From: Candidatus Paceibacter sp.
GTDB lineage: Bacteria > Patescibacteriota > Patescibacteriia > SG8-24 > DYFX01
Length of the DNA stretch: 45,808 bases
Direction of reading: 5' to 3'
NCBI GenBank assembly: GCA_020724945.1
Contig: DYFX01000002.1
Span: 1 to 45,808 of the forward strand
Positions 6,854 to 12,876 of the stretch are shown piece by piece. Made by a program: the position numbers and the translations under genes. Positions within the stretch are counted from its first letter, which is position 1; each line of letters begins with the position of its first letter. Below the pieces are notes generated by a model. It did no database searches, was not told the DNA's origin, and saw only the letters and a program-made list of their open reading frames with translations.

Positions 6854-8593
6854 CTATTCGCCGTGCGAGTGACCGTGACCGTCTCCGCCTTCCGCAGGCT
6901 CCCCCGTCTTCTCCGCTCCGCCCGCAGGAGCGTTGACGGATTGCCCGGTCTTCAAGCCTCCCGCGGCGGTCGCGACGTAGCGGTCCCCGTTCTGGAGCCC
7001 TTCAAGCGCTTCGATGCGGTCGCCGACGGTCCGACCGATGAGGATGGGCTGGGGGCGGATCACGCCGTTCTCCATGACGAGCCAGACGTTTGCCGTGCCT
7101 TGATCATCCTTCCACACGGCTCCCAGGGGGACGAGGACGGACGTCGAGCCGACGGCGTCGGGCACGACGCGCACGGACGCATGGACCGGCCAGTCGGTCG
7201 GGAACAGGAATTCGGCGTCTGCGGCGTACGAACCGTTCTCATCGAGCGCCGTGCCGACGCCGACGACCTTCGCTTTGACGCCCGCGAAGGAACGTCCGGG
7301 ACGCTCGATCGTGACCAAGTCGCCGACCGAAGGAGGCGTCAGGTCGCTCGGGATCCTGAAGCGCACGAATGCCTGGGCATCGCCTGCCGCGCCGATCGCG
7401 GCGAGGAGATCCTCCGGCGTCACGTGATCGCCGACGTTCTTGTGGATCGCCGAGACGATTCCCGAGCGCGGCGCGATGATGTTCTGGCCGGCCACCCCGG
7501 AGACGATGGCTCCGTAGGCCGCCTCCGCGCCCTCGACGTCCGCTCGGGCTTCGGCCAGATCGCGTTCGAGTTCAGCGATTTTCGCGTCGATCTCCGATTT
7601 CTGCACGGCGATCTCCTTGTCAGTCTCGACCGCAATCTTCGGCAGTTCGGAAGCCTTCGATTTCCCGGCCGCGACGGCAGCATGGTATTCGTCGAGCGCG
7701 TCCAGGAACGCTTCCTGATCCTCAATGGCATCATTACGAAGATCGGACAGGCTCTCTTCGGTCATGTCTCCGATCGCGGCGCTGTTCGACAAGAGGCCTT
7801 GCAGGGCTTTCGCGTAGGACATGCCTTCTTTTTCCGGGATCGCGGCTGGATCCCTGAGCGCGTCCAGCAGCGCGGTCAAGTCGCTGCGATACCCGTTCTG
7901 CGCGGACTCGCTATAGATGCCGATGCCCCATTTGAACTGGAGCGTGGCTACAGCCTGCCCGTTGCTCGGACTCGTCCCGTTGCGCGAAAGGAGGCCCGGC
8001 GTCCGATACGCGAGCCGCTCAAGGGAGGAATGCAAGGCCTGGCGTTTCAGGGGGACGACCGCCGCCGCCTGCTCGGCTTCTATGGCCGATGTCGCGATGG
8101 AAGCATCACGCGAATTCTCGAAGGTCGCCTTGAGCTGTGCCAGACGGGCCGTCGACTCGCGGACGAGTTTTTCCGCCGCCTCCGCCGCAGCGCGCGCTTT
8201 GACGAGCGCCTGCGCCCTTTCGGCGAGCGCGCTCGCCAATTCAAGATTCGCCGGCGGCGCCGCAAGGCGACCGAGCACTTGTCCAGCGTAGACGCGTTGA
8301 CCGAGCCTGACGCGCCATTCGGAGATCTGCCCCTCGCGCGAGGGGTGGACCGAGACGTCCGAGAGGGAGAGGATCTCTCCGGACCAGGAGGCATTCGAAC
8401 CGGCCAGGATCCCCAGCCCGCCGTCGGAAGCCGTCTCCACCGGCACGCTCGTCGCCGTCGCGACGGCCTCCGTTTCCGAATGGCCGGCGGCTTCTTCATG
8501 TCCTGGTCCCGCGAAGGCCGAGCGCAAAGCCACGCCCCCAAGGATGACCGCCAGCCCGATGCCGGCGGCCATCACCTTATGTTTGAGATGCAT
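6854..8593 (-). CDS. Efflux RND periplasmic adaptor (CusB/HlyD-like), enlarged
   Basis: 579 residues, against roughly 380-420 for typical CusB-type adaptors. An N-terminal membrane anchor (VMAAGIGLAVILGGVALRSAF) precedes a biotinyl-lipoyl-like barrel half (VSVHPSREGQISEWRVRLGQRVYAGQVLG). A long alpha-helical hairpin of about 180-200 residues follows, much longer than usual, and the second half of the lipoyl domain (IIAPRSGIVSAIHKNVGDHV). Beta-barrel and membrane-proximal domains complete it. The protein ends in a histidine-rich tail (GGDGHGHSHGE) that could bind metal. It links the RND pump encoded just downstream to whatever exit path this envelope offers. The extended hairpin might compensate for a missing outer-membrane partner; that is speculation. 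Confidence 0.9.
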   Translation of the reverse strand: MHLKHKVMAAGIGLAVILGGVALRSAFAGPGHEEAAGHSETEAVATATSVPVETASDGGLGILAGSNASWSGEILSLSDVSVHPSREGQISEWRVRLGQRVYAGQVLGRLAAPPANLELASALAERAQALVKARAAAEAAEKLVRESTARLAQLKATFENSRDASIATSAIEAEQAAAVVPLKRQALHSSLERLAYRTPGLLSRNGTSPSNGQAVATLQFKWGIGIYSESAQNGYRSDLTALLDALRDPAAIPEKEGMSYAKALQGLLSNSAAIGDMTEESLSDLRNDAIEDQEAFLDALDEYHAAVAAGKSKASELPKIAVETDKEIAVQKSEIDAKIAELERDLAEARADVEGAEAAYGAIVSGVAGQNIIAPRSGIVSAIHKNVGDHVTPEDLLAAIGAAGDAQAFVRFRIPSDLTPPSVGDLVTIERPGRSFAGVKAKVVGVGTALDENGSYAADAEFLFPTDWPVHASVRVVPDAVGSTSVLVPLGAVWKDDQGTANVWLVMENGVIRPQPILIGRTVGDRIEALEGLQNGDRYVATAAGGLKTGQSVNAPAGGAEKTGEPAEGGDGHGHSHGE

Positions 8594-8602
8594 AATGGAC
8601 GA

Positions 8603-9523
8603 TCAGTTGTGCGAGCCTGGCATCGCCCCGCCGGAACCGCCGACATCGTTGACGTCCACCGTGATCGGGAGCGTGCGCACCTCGCCCTTAATCTTGAACT
8701 GGGCATAGAGCGTATAGCGGCCCTTCGACGGGAACGTGGCGTCGAACTCCACGCGACCGTCCGTCGGCTTCGATTCGGTGACGGGGTGGACGTGGAAGAA
8801 GTCGTCGACGTCGTTGTGGCGAAGCAGGACGACATGCCCGAATGCGCCGAGATACGGATCGATGTCTGCGACTGGCTTGCCCTCTTCGGTCAGGGCGAAC
8901 GTCAGACGCGTCTCTTGGTTCGTGCGCAATGCGCCATCGATCGCCAAAGCGGCGCGATAGTTCCCGTTCATCGCCGAGCGGTCGGCATTCGGTTCAGGGA
9001 AAGCTTTCGATGGCGTCGGGCTGCCGATCGCCAGGGGCACCCGAAGGACGACGGGCTTCTCCTCTTCCGGCTCGATATCGACATACATCTGGTACTGACC
9101 CGCTTCGGACACCTTGGCAGAGACCGTCCATTTGCCGTCCGCGTACTCCGGATGGAGATGCTGGAAGCCGGTCATGTCGTCCCGGACGAGCAGGAAATGC
9201 ATCTTCTTCTCGTGGGTGATCTTGAGATCGTTCGGACCGAACTCGTGCCCATCGAGCCCGTATAGCTTGAAGCGCAGGGCGACGTCGCCCGGCTTCAACC
9301 CGCTTTTGTTGTCGAGCGCGATCCGTGATCCAGCCGCCACGGCCAGGTGTTCGGCGTCGGCACCGTGCCCGGCATCCGCTTCTGCGGCCCCCGCAGCCGC
9401 GTTGCCGCCCATCTGCTGCGCGACAGGCACCTTCCCAGGTACATCAGAAGTCGGGGTCGAGCCGGCGCAGCCGGCGCCGATAAGGACGAGGACTGATGCG
9501 ATTGCCACTACGCGATACTGCAT
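8603..9523 (-). CDS. Putative metal-binding lipoprotein of the efflux operon
   Basis: 306 residues starting MQYRVVAIASVLVLIGAGC, a lipoprotein signal peptide with lipobox. A low-complexity segment rich in Ala, Gly and His (DAGHGADAEH) follows. The rest looks like two beta-sandwich domains; MHFLLVRDDMTGFQHLHPEY and FGHVVLLRHNDVDDFFHVHP occupy equivalent places in each, so the protein seems internally duplicated. Paired histidines (HLHP, HVHP) are likely ligands for copper-like metals. The architecture recalls YtkA/FixH-like folds, which I cannot confirm. The start at 9523 is chosen because it begins the signal peptide; a longer start at 9571 adds 16 polar residues. Likely a periplasmic or surface metal chaperone for the pump. 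Confidence 0.75.
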   Translation of the reverse strand: MQYRVVAIASVLVLIGAGCAGSTPTSDVPGKVPVAQQMGGNAAAGAAEADAGHGADAEHLAVAAGSRIALDNKSGLKPGDVALRFKLYGLDGHEFGPNDLKITHEKKMHFLLVRDDMTGFQHLHPEYADGKWTVSAKVSEAGQYQMYVDIEPEEEKPVVLRVPLAIGSPTPSKAFPEPNADRSAMNGNYRAALAIDGALRTNQETRLTFALTEEGKPVADIDPYLGAFGHVVLLRHNDVDDFFHVHPVTESKPTDGRVEFDATFPSKGRYTLYAQFKIKGEVRTLPITVDVNDVGGSGGAMPGSHN

Positions 9524-9589
9524 ATGAGATTCTAGTGGATAATTGGATAACTCAAAAAGACGCGAGAACACGCTCGCGTCATCAACGTC

Positions 9590-9931
9590 TCAACACCTCA
9601 TCACGAGAGAGTCTTGTGCCGAAGTCGGCGGCGGTATCCGACTCGGTTTCACGAACGCCAGGGATGTGGATGCGAGATCAGGCGCCGTCAGGTTGGCGGG
9701 AAGTATCGCCAGCAGCTGATGATCCTGCAGTGCGCGGTGCGTCGATGAACCTTGGACGGCGGCCTCGATGCTGTCACCGCAATGGTCCGTATCGACGTGC
9801 TGATTGACGCCGATCCTCGCATCATGTCCGTGGGCGGCTTCGCCGAAATGCGGAATGCAAAAGGAAAAGCCGGCGACGGCGAACACCGCGATGACGAGGG
9901 GGGCGGCGTAATGGCTAAACGACTTGCTCAT
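9590..9931 (-). CDS. Small secreted His-containing protein, first gene of the metal-efflux operon
   Basis: 113 residues. A signal peptide-like N-terminus (APLVIAVFAVAGFSFCIP) is followed by a stretch with several His, Asp and one Cys (HGHDARIGVNQHVDTDHCGD), then a Pro/Ala-rich tail ending in VMRC. I do not recognise a family. Its position at the head of the operon and its histidines suggest a metal-binding accessory or sensing protein, by inference only. It is preceded by a well-spaced promoter with a -10 box 8 nt from the ATG. Confidence 0.65.
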   Translation of the reverse strand: MSKSFSHYAAPLVIAVFAVAGFSFCIPHFGEAAHGHDARIGVNQHVDTDHCGDSIEAAVQGSSTHRALQDHQLLAILPANLTAPDLASTSLAFVKPSRIPPPTSAQDSLVMRC

Positions 9932-9939
9932 TACGGGTC

Positions 9940-9968
9940 ATCTTAGAATCAATGCGTCGGGACGACAA
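9940..9968 (-). promoter_or_regulatory. Promoter of the metal-efflux operon
   Basis: Minus strand: TTGTCG (9968-9963), 17-nt spacer, TAAGAT (9945-9940), then 8 nt to the ATG at 9931, so the mRNA is probably leaderless or nearly so. A TGAC-GT-GTCA palindrome at 9980-9989 lies just upstream and could be a regulator site. Confidence 0.5.
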
Positions 9969-10065
9969 GCGGTCGGTCCTGACGTGTCAATAGCTGTAAC
10001 GCAGGGACTCTGTCTCTGAAACCTCACCACCGCATGTTCGTCTCAACCGCCACCACACCCCACGC

Positions 10066-10089
10066 CGCTGGGAGCCCGCTGTCCAAGAA
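10066..10089. repeat. Right inverted repeat of element A
   Basis: Reads CGCTGGGAGCCCGCTG and onward to 10089; inverted copy of 2653-2676 with 23/24 identity. It sits in the loop of a larger imperfect hairpin with arms GCCACCACACCCCAC (10049-10063) and GTGGGATGTGGTGGC (10100-10114). Confidence 0.65.
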
Positions 10090-10135
10090 TTGTTATCTCG
10101 TGGGATGTGGTGGCCGGTCCTGTCCGAATGCGAAT

Positions 10136-10173
10136 GGGTGATTTCTTAGCGAGAATTCGCGCTGAAATCACCC
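10136..10173. repeat. Strong hairpin adjacent to the element A/B junction
   Basis: GGGTGATTTC (10136-10145) and GAAATCACCC (10164-10173) are perfect complements; an inner GCGA-GAAT-TCGC hairpin fills the loop. No U tract follows. It lies 35 bases before the second tRNA 3' repeat and may be a recombinase-accessory site or element end. The 9932-10202 gap otherwise holds only the operon promoter and the inverted repeat. Confidence 0.5.
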
Positions 10174-10202
10174 TTCCCCGCCTTACGCTTCGGGACCCTC
10201 AA

Positions 10203-11726
10203 TCAGGTTTCGATTCCCCTTGGGGCTACCAAAAGGGACTCTTCCGCAAGAAGAGTCTCTTTTAGTTGGAAGATTGGCGACAATTCCGTAGTTCCAAAAT
10301 TTTCTCCATCGAACGGTATCTTGTTCTTGAAAATCAACTGCTGGAACTGAACGCGCGCCTGGGGGTTGCTTTCAAGTTCCAGCCAGGTTTTTGTCGCCTT
10401 GCCCACAAATTCGAAGCAATACCCCAACGCCTGCTCCATATTGAATTCGTCGTTTCGATGATCCTCTATCAATACATACTGCTCATCCAATTGCCGACCG
10501 ATGACGGATTTCTGTTCCTTAAAATCCTCGTCTGAGTAAACGCCCGATCGGTGCAGTTCAAACACTCGCTGCCTATCCAGTTCTAATTTCTCAATCGCTC
10601 TCCTGACAGAGGCTCTTTGAGCGTCTAGGTGCTTGTGCCTCGTTTTCCAGATATCAATGACAACTGCCTTAAACAGCTTTTCGAACTTTGGGTTGGGCGT
10701 GATTTTTTCTAACCGCTCCAAGAACGCTCGTTCAAATTTTTCTTTCGCAATAGACCTCGATTTTGAACAACCCTTCTTTGAGTGGTGGTAATAGGGGTAT
10801 TTCTTGCCCTTGTAACCGCGCGTGGCGCTACCCGACAGGGGTGTGCCGCATTCAGAACAGACAACAAATTTTCTCAAAGGGAATGTCGGGTTCTCCGCCG
10901 TTCTCCGTTTTGACCAACTCGAGTATCCGGGCTTTACCTGACAGGCTAAGAACAGCTGGCGCGGAACTATTGGTTCAAAGCCTCCAGCCCATTCTCCTCC
11001 GAATGCCTTAATGACGCCGCAGTAGACTGGATTAATGAGCATCTTTTGGACCTCCTGGTGTTTGATGGGTTTCCCACGCCGCGTACGCAGACCCTGACGC
11101 GTCCAGAAGGCAGCCAGGGCCTTGTAGGTGCGCCCTCCCTTGGCGTACTCCTCAAAACCAGCCCTTACGAGCGGGGCCTTAACTGGATCGGGAACGATAT
11201 TGGTCTTTTTGCCCCGCATCGGTTTGTAGTAACCAAGCGGGGGCGTCCAAACCCAATACCCTTCCCGTACTCGTTGAATCATCCCGCCTCGCGTCCTTTC
11301 TGTCCGTACATTGTTGTCGAATTCAGCGAATCCGGCGATAACTGTCTCCATTAACCTTCCGGTTGCGGTTTCATTTATCGGCTCTGTAACTGAACGCAGA
11401 GCCGTACCGACCTTGTTCAAGACGGCGCGGACCGTCAAATGATCTTCTGCCTTCCGACTAAAACGATCGAGTTTGTAAACAAGGAATATGCCGATGCGCC
11501 CTTTCTTTGCGGTGCAGTAATTGATCGCCTTGGTGAACTCGGTTCTGTCGGAAGTCTTTGCTGATTCACCCAACTCCACAAACACCTCGGCCACCTCCCA
11601 GTCTTGCTTACCTGCGTATTCCCGACACAGTTTTTCTTGGGTCTCCAAGCTAGTTCCTTCAACCTGCTCTTTCGAAGAAACTCGGCAATAAATTACGCAC
11701 GTCGCCTTGGTCGGAATTTGATTCAT
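10203..11726 (-). CDS. Large serine recombinase (site-specific integrase)
   Basis: 507 residues. The resolvase/invertase catalytic domain is at about 9-155: CVIYCRVSSKEQ contains the nucleophilic serine, and FLVYKLDRFSRKAEDHLTVR with ERTRGGMIQRVREGYW supplies the expected arginines. A recombinase domain follows (GYYKPMRG...), then a zinc ribbon (CSECGTPLSGSATRGYKGKKYPYYHHSKKGC) and a coiled-coil region rich in Glu, Gln and Arg. These are the parts of large serine integrases. The last residues, VAPRGIET, are read antisense through the tRNA 3' repeat, and the stop lies outside it, so the C-terminus depends on the integration junction. GC is clearly lower than the flanking chromosome. A TAAGG at about 5 nt from the ATG serves as ribosome-binding site. 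Confidence 0.93.
   Translation of the reverse strand: MNQIPTKATCVIYCRVSSKEQVEGTSLETQEKLCREYAGKQDWEVAEVFVELGESAKTSDRTEFTKAINYCTAKKGRIGIFLVYKLDRFSRKAEDHLTVRAVLNKVGTALRSVTEPINETATGRLMETVIAGFAEFDNNVRTERTRGGMIQRVREGYWVWTPPLGYYKPMRGKKTNIVPDPVKAPLVRAGFEEYAKGGRTYKALAAFWTRQGLRTRRGKPIKHQEVQKMLINPVYCGVIKAFGGEWAGGFEPIVPRQLFLACQVKPGYSSWSKRRTAENPTFPLRKFVVCSECGTPLSGSATRGYKGKKYPYYHHSKKGCSKSRSIAKEKFERAFLERLEKITPNPKFEKLFKAVVIDIWKTRHKHLDAQRASVRRAIEKLELDRQRVFELHRSGVYSDEDFKEQKSVIGRQLDEQYVLIEDHRNDEFNMEQALGYCFEFVGKATKTWLELESNPQARVQFQQLIFKNKIPFDGENFGTTELSPIFQLKETLLAEESLLVAPRGIET
10209..10231 (+). other. Attachment site copy 2 (tRNA-Glu 3' end), junction of elements A and B
   Basis: Exact 23-base direct repeat of 2562-2584. 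To the left the match to the tRNA stops after one base, so this is a fragment, not a tRNA gene. It encodes the antisense end of the recombinase. It marks the right end of element A and the left end of element B. Confidence 0.8.
10234..10266. terminator. Hairpin just inside element B, reads as terminator on the plus strand
   Basis: AGGGACTCTTCCGCAAGAAGAGTCTCTTTT: GACTCTT (10237-10243) pairs with AAGAGTC (10250-10256) and is followed by TCTTTTAG. It lies within the 3' part of the recombinase coding sequence. It would stop plus-strand transcription coming from the tRNA side after insertion; this position is close behind the att CCA. Confidence 0.5.
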
Positions 11727-11742
11727 ACAGCCTTACTTTACC

Positions 11743-11952
11743 TTACTTGGTTGCCGGAAACTGAACCCCAAGGGGATTTTTGGAACTACCAGCTCTATCC
11801 ATCCCCCACGCATCAACTGCCATCCGCCCAAGATCATAGAGAGCCGCCAAAACTGGCTCCAGTTCACAATCCTTGAGATCAGAGAGGGAAGGGTCAATTT
11901 TCCTTGCCTGGTCGGGCGTGAGCATCTGAACGAAAAAATCGAGAATTCGCAT
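11743..11952 (-). CDS. Small hypothetical protein upstream of the recombinase
   Basis: 69 residues (MRILDFFVQMLTPDQARKID...), predicted mostly helical with an acidic core (LSDLKDCELEPVLAALYDLGRMAVDAWG). I do not recognise it. It ends 16 bases before the recombinase start and is on the same strand, so the two are probably co-transcribed; a recombination accessory factor is possible but not shown. The frame stays open to a GTG at 12024, which would add 24 less convincing residues. An overlapping alternative frame is Trp/Ser/Arg-rich and unlikely to be coding. Confidence 0.5.
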   Translation of the reverse strand: MRILDFFVQMLTPDQARKIDPSLSDLKDCELEPVLAALYDLGRMAVDAWGMDRAGSSKNPLGVQFPATK

Positions 11953-12025
11953 TCCCAACACAATAAGGACGAACTGTGTTGGAAATTGGCGATTTCCCGA
12001 AGTTCTGGGTTCAGACAGGCTCACG

Positions 12026-12275
12026 CTATGCGCATTCGCCCATCCAAGTATTCAGTTGTGATGTCAGTATGAATGGAGGCGAGAAACCCTGCAAGTGATC
12101 GGTTTTTTCACCCAAATCCATCCAAATCCAGACAATTCCAGACAATATCCCCATATAACCCAATACTTTTTCCCACCATTTCCCACCCACTGCCCCACTC
12201 CGCCATTCCACCTTTTTCCACCATTTCTGTTTCCATTAGTTTCCAATACCTCGCGCCTTAAAATATTGTCATTTC
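12026..12275. other. Non-coding, strand-asymmetric region with G-quadruplex motif
   Basis: On the plus strand this stretch is dominated by C, T and A (CCCACCATTTCCCACCCACTG and similar), so the minus strand is purine-rich with many GG and GGG runs. Short open frames on both strands are low-complexity by-products and are not called. It lies upstream of the recombinase operon on the minus strand. Confidence 0.5.
12172..12196 (-). other. Canonical G-quadruplex motif
   Basis: Minus strand has four G3+ tracts at 12196-12193, 12188-12186, 12184-12182 and 12174-12172 with loops of 4, 1 and 7 nt, satisfying the G3+N1-7 rule. It sits in the presumed 5' region of the recombinase operon. Confidence 0.6.
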
Positions 12276-12478
12276 GGTTAATCCTGCTAAGCTAGCAGCA
12301 CAACTGAATGCCTAACCCCTGCAATCACCGCAGGGTATGGCAATAAACCCGACCAAGGCACTAACCCCGTCGTTAGCAAGCCTTGGTCGGTCGTATCCCG
12401 AAAGGGGTACGTTGGGCGAAAGCCCACAAGCTAGCGGCGGGTTTTGTGCTAAAACGCCGCGCCTAACCGACCAAGGCT
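12276..12478 (+). ncRNA. Highly structured RNA element or switch-like leader, no known family recognised
   Basis: At least six helices in 200 nt. (a) CTGCTA/TAGCAG, 12284-12298. (b) CCCTGC/GCAGGG, 12317-12335. (c) CCGACCAAGGC (12349-12359) with GCCTTGGTCGG (12380-12390), 11 bp perfect, enclosing CTAAC/GTTAG (12361-12376). (d) GTATCCC-GAAA-GGGGTAC, 12393-12410. (e) TGGGC-GAAA-GCCCA, 12413-12426. (f) GCGGCG..TTTT/AAAACGCCGC, 12434-12460. The segment CCGACCAAGGC recurs at 12467-12477, immediately before the ATG at 12479, and can pair with the same 12380-12390 arm over 13 bp (12466-12478 with 12379-12391). GCCTAACC also occurs twice (12310, 12461). Two GAAA tetraloops and exclusive alternative helices suggest folded RNA with a regulatory rearrangement. 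A weak promoter (TTGTCA 12266-12271, TAAGCT 12288-12293) may drive it. Strand is inferred from the downstream gene. Confidence 0.65.
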
Positions 12479-12808
12479 ATGAAAATCTATTTGTGGTTCC
12501 TGAGCCATTCTAAACAAACCAGAACGCTTATAATCCTCTCCGTTGCACTCCATCTACTAAACGCCATTCTAGGGCCACTGGAAGGCCGCAGGACGCTCTC
12601 GGCACTCGTAGGGCGTATCCTGGGTGGGTTCATTGGCACGTTCACCCCCGTCTTATTGAGCTCAATGATTATCGCGTTCCTGCCCTATATGGTTTTTCGC
12701 AGCGTCGCTGAGAAATACAAGCGATATTTGGACTATCTCTCAGTTATCCTTTTCCTTGTCACAATTTTGTTGGGTTGGGCTAGGATACGCTTGGTGGCAG
12801 GGGTGTAG
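12479..12808 (+). CDS. Small membrane protein preceding the STAND NTPase
   Basis: 109 residues with about three hydrophobic segments: TLIILSVALHLLNAIL, VGRILGGFIGTFTPVLLSSMIIAFLPYMVF and YLDYLSVILFLVTILLGWARI. The N- and C-terminal parts are positively charged. No family recognised. It lies directly behind the structured RNA; its start is covered when the alternative 13-bp helix forms. A conventional ribosome-binding site is lacking except AAGG two bases before the ATG, too close to be normal. It is 68 bases upstream of the large NTPase gene on the same strand. In defence loci small membrane proteins often act as effectors or inhibitors, so a functional link to the NTPase is plausible but inferred. 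Confidence 0.65.
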   Translation: MKIYLWFLSHSKQTRTLIILSVALHLLNAILGPLEGRRTLSALVGRILGGFIGTFTPVLLSSMIIAFLPYMVFRSVAEKYKRYLDYLSVILFLVTILLGWARIRLVAGV

Positions 12809-12836
12809 TAAATTACATATAAGCCATACTATGTTG

Positions 12837-12870
12837 ATGGCGATGCTCAGCGTCGCCATTTCTATATAAT
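12837..12870 (+). promoter_or_regulatory. Promoter of the STAND NTPase gene with overlapping hairpin
   Basis: A perfect TATAAT at 12865-12870 lies 6 nt before the ATG at 12877, predicting a leaderless mRNA. Immediately upstream is an inverted repeat ATGGCGATGC/GCGTCGCCAT (12837-12859, 3-nt loop) in place of a good -35 box at normal spacing. It may be an operator or activator site, or a weak terminator for the small membrane protein gene. Confidence 0.55.
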
Positions 12871-12876
12871 CAGCAA

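Noticed and set aside
2653..10089. Classical transposon carrying the efflux operon
   Set aside because: Inverted repeats exist, but no transposase gene and no clear target duplication were found; the tRNA direct repeats explain the boundaries better.
12026..12295. Several short open frames on both strands
   Set aside because: They mirror a purine/pyrimidine-biased sequence, give low-complexity peptides and overlap each other; no ribosome-binding sites.
12310..12417. Integron attC-like cores: GCCTAAC (RYYYAAC) at 12310 and 12461, GTTGGGC (GTTRRRY) at 12411
   Set aside because: No integrase of the IntI type and no cassette array are present. The internal local hairpins with GAAA loops are stronger than an attC fold, and the neighbouring gene order does not fit a cassette.
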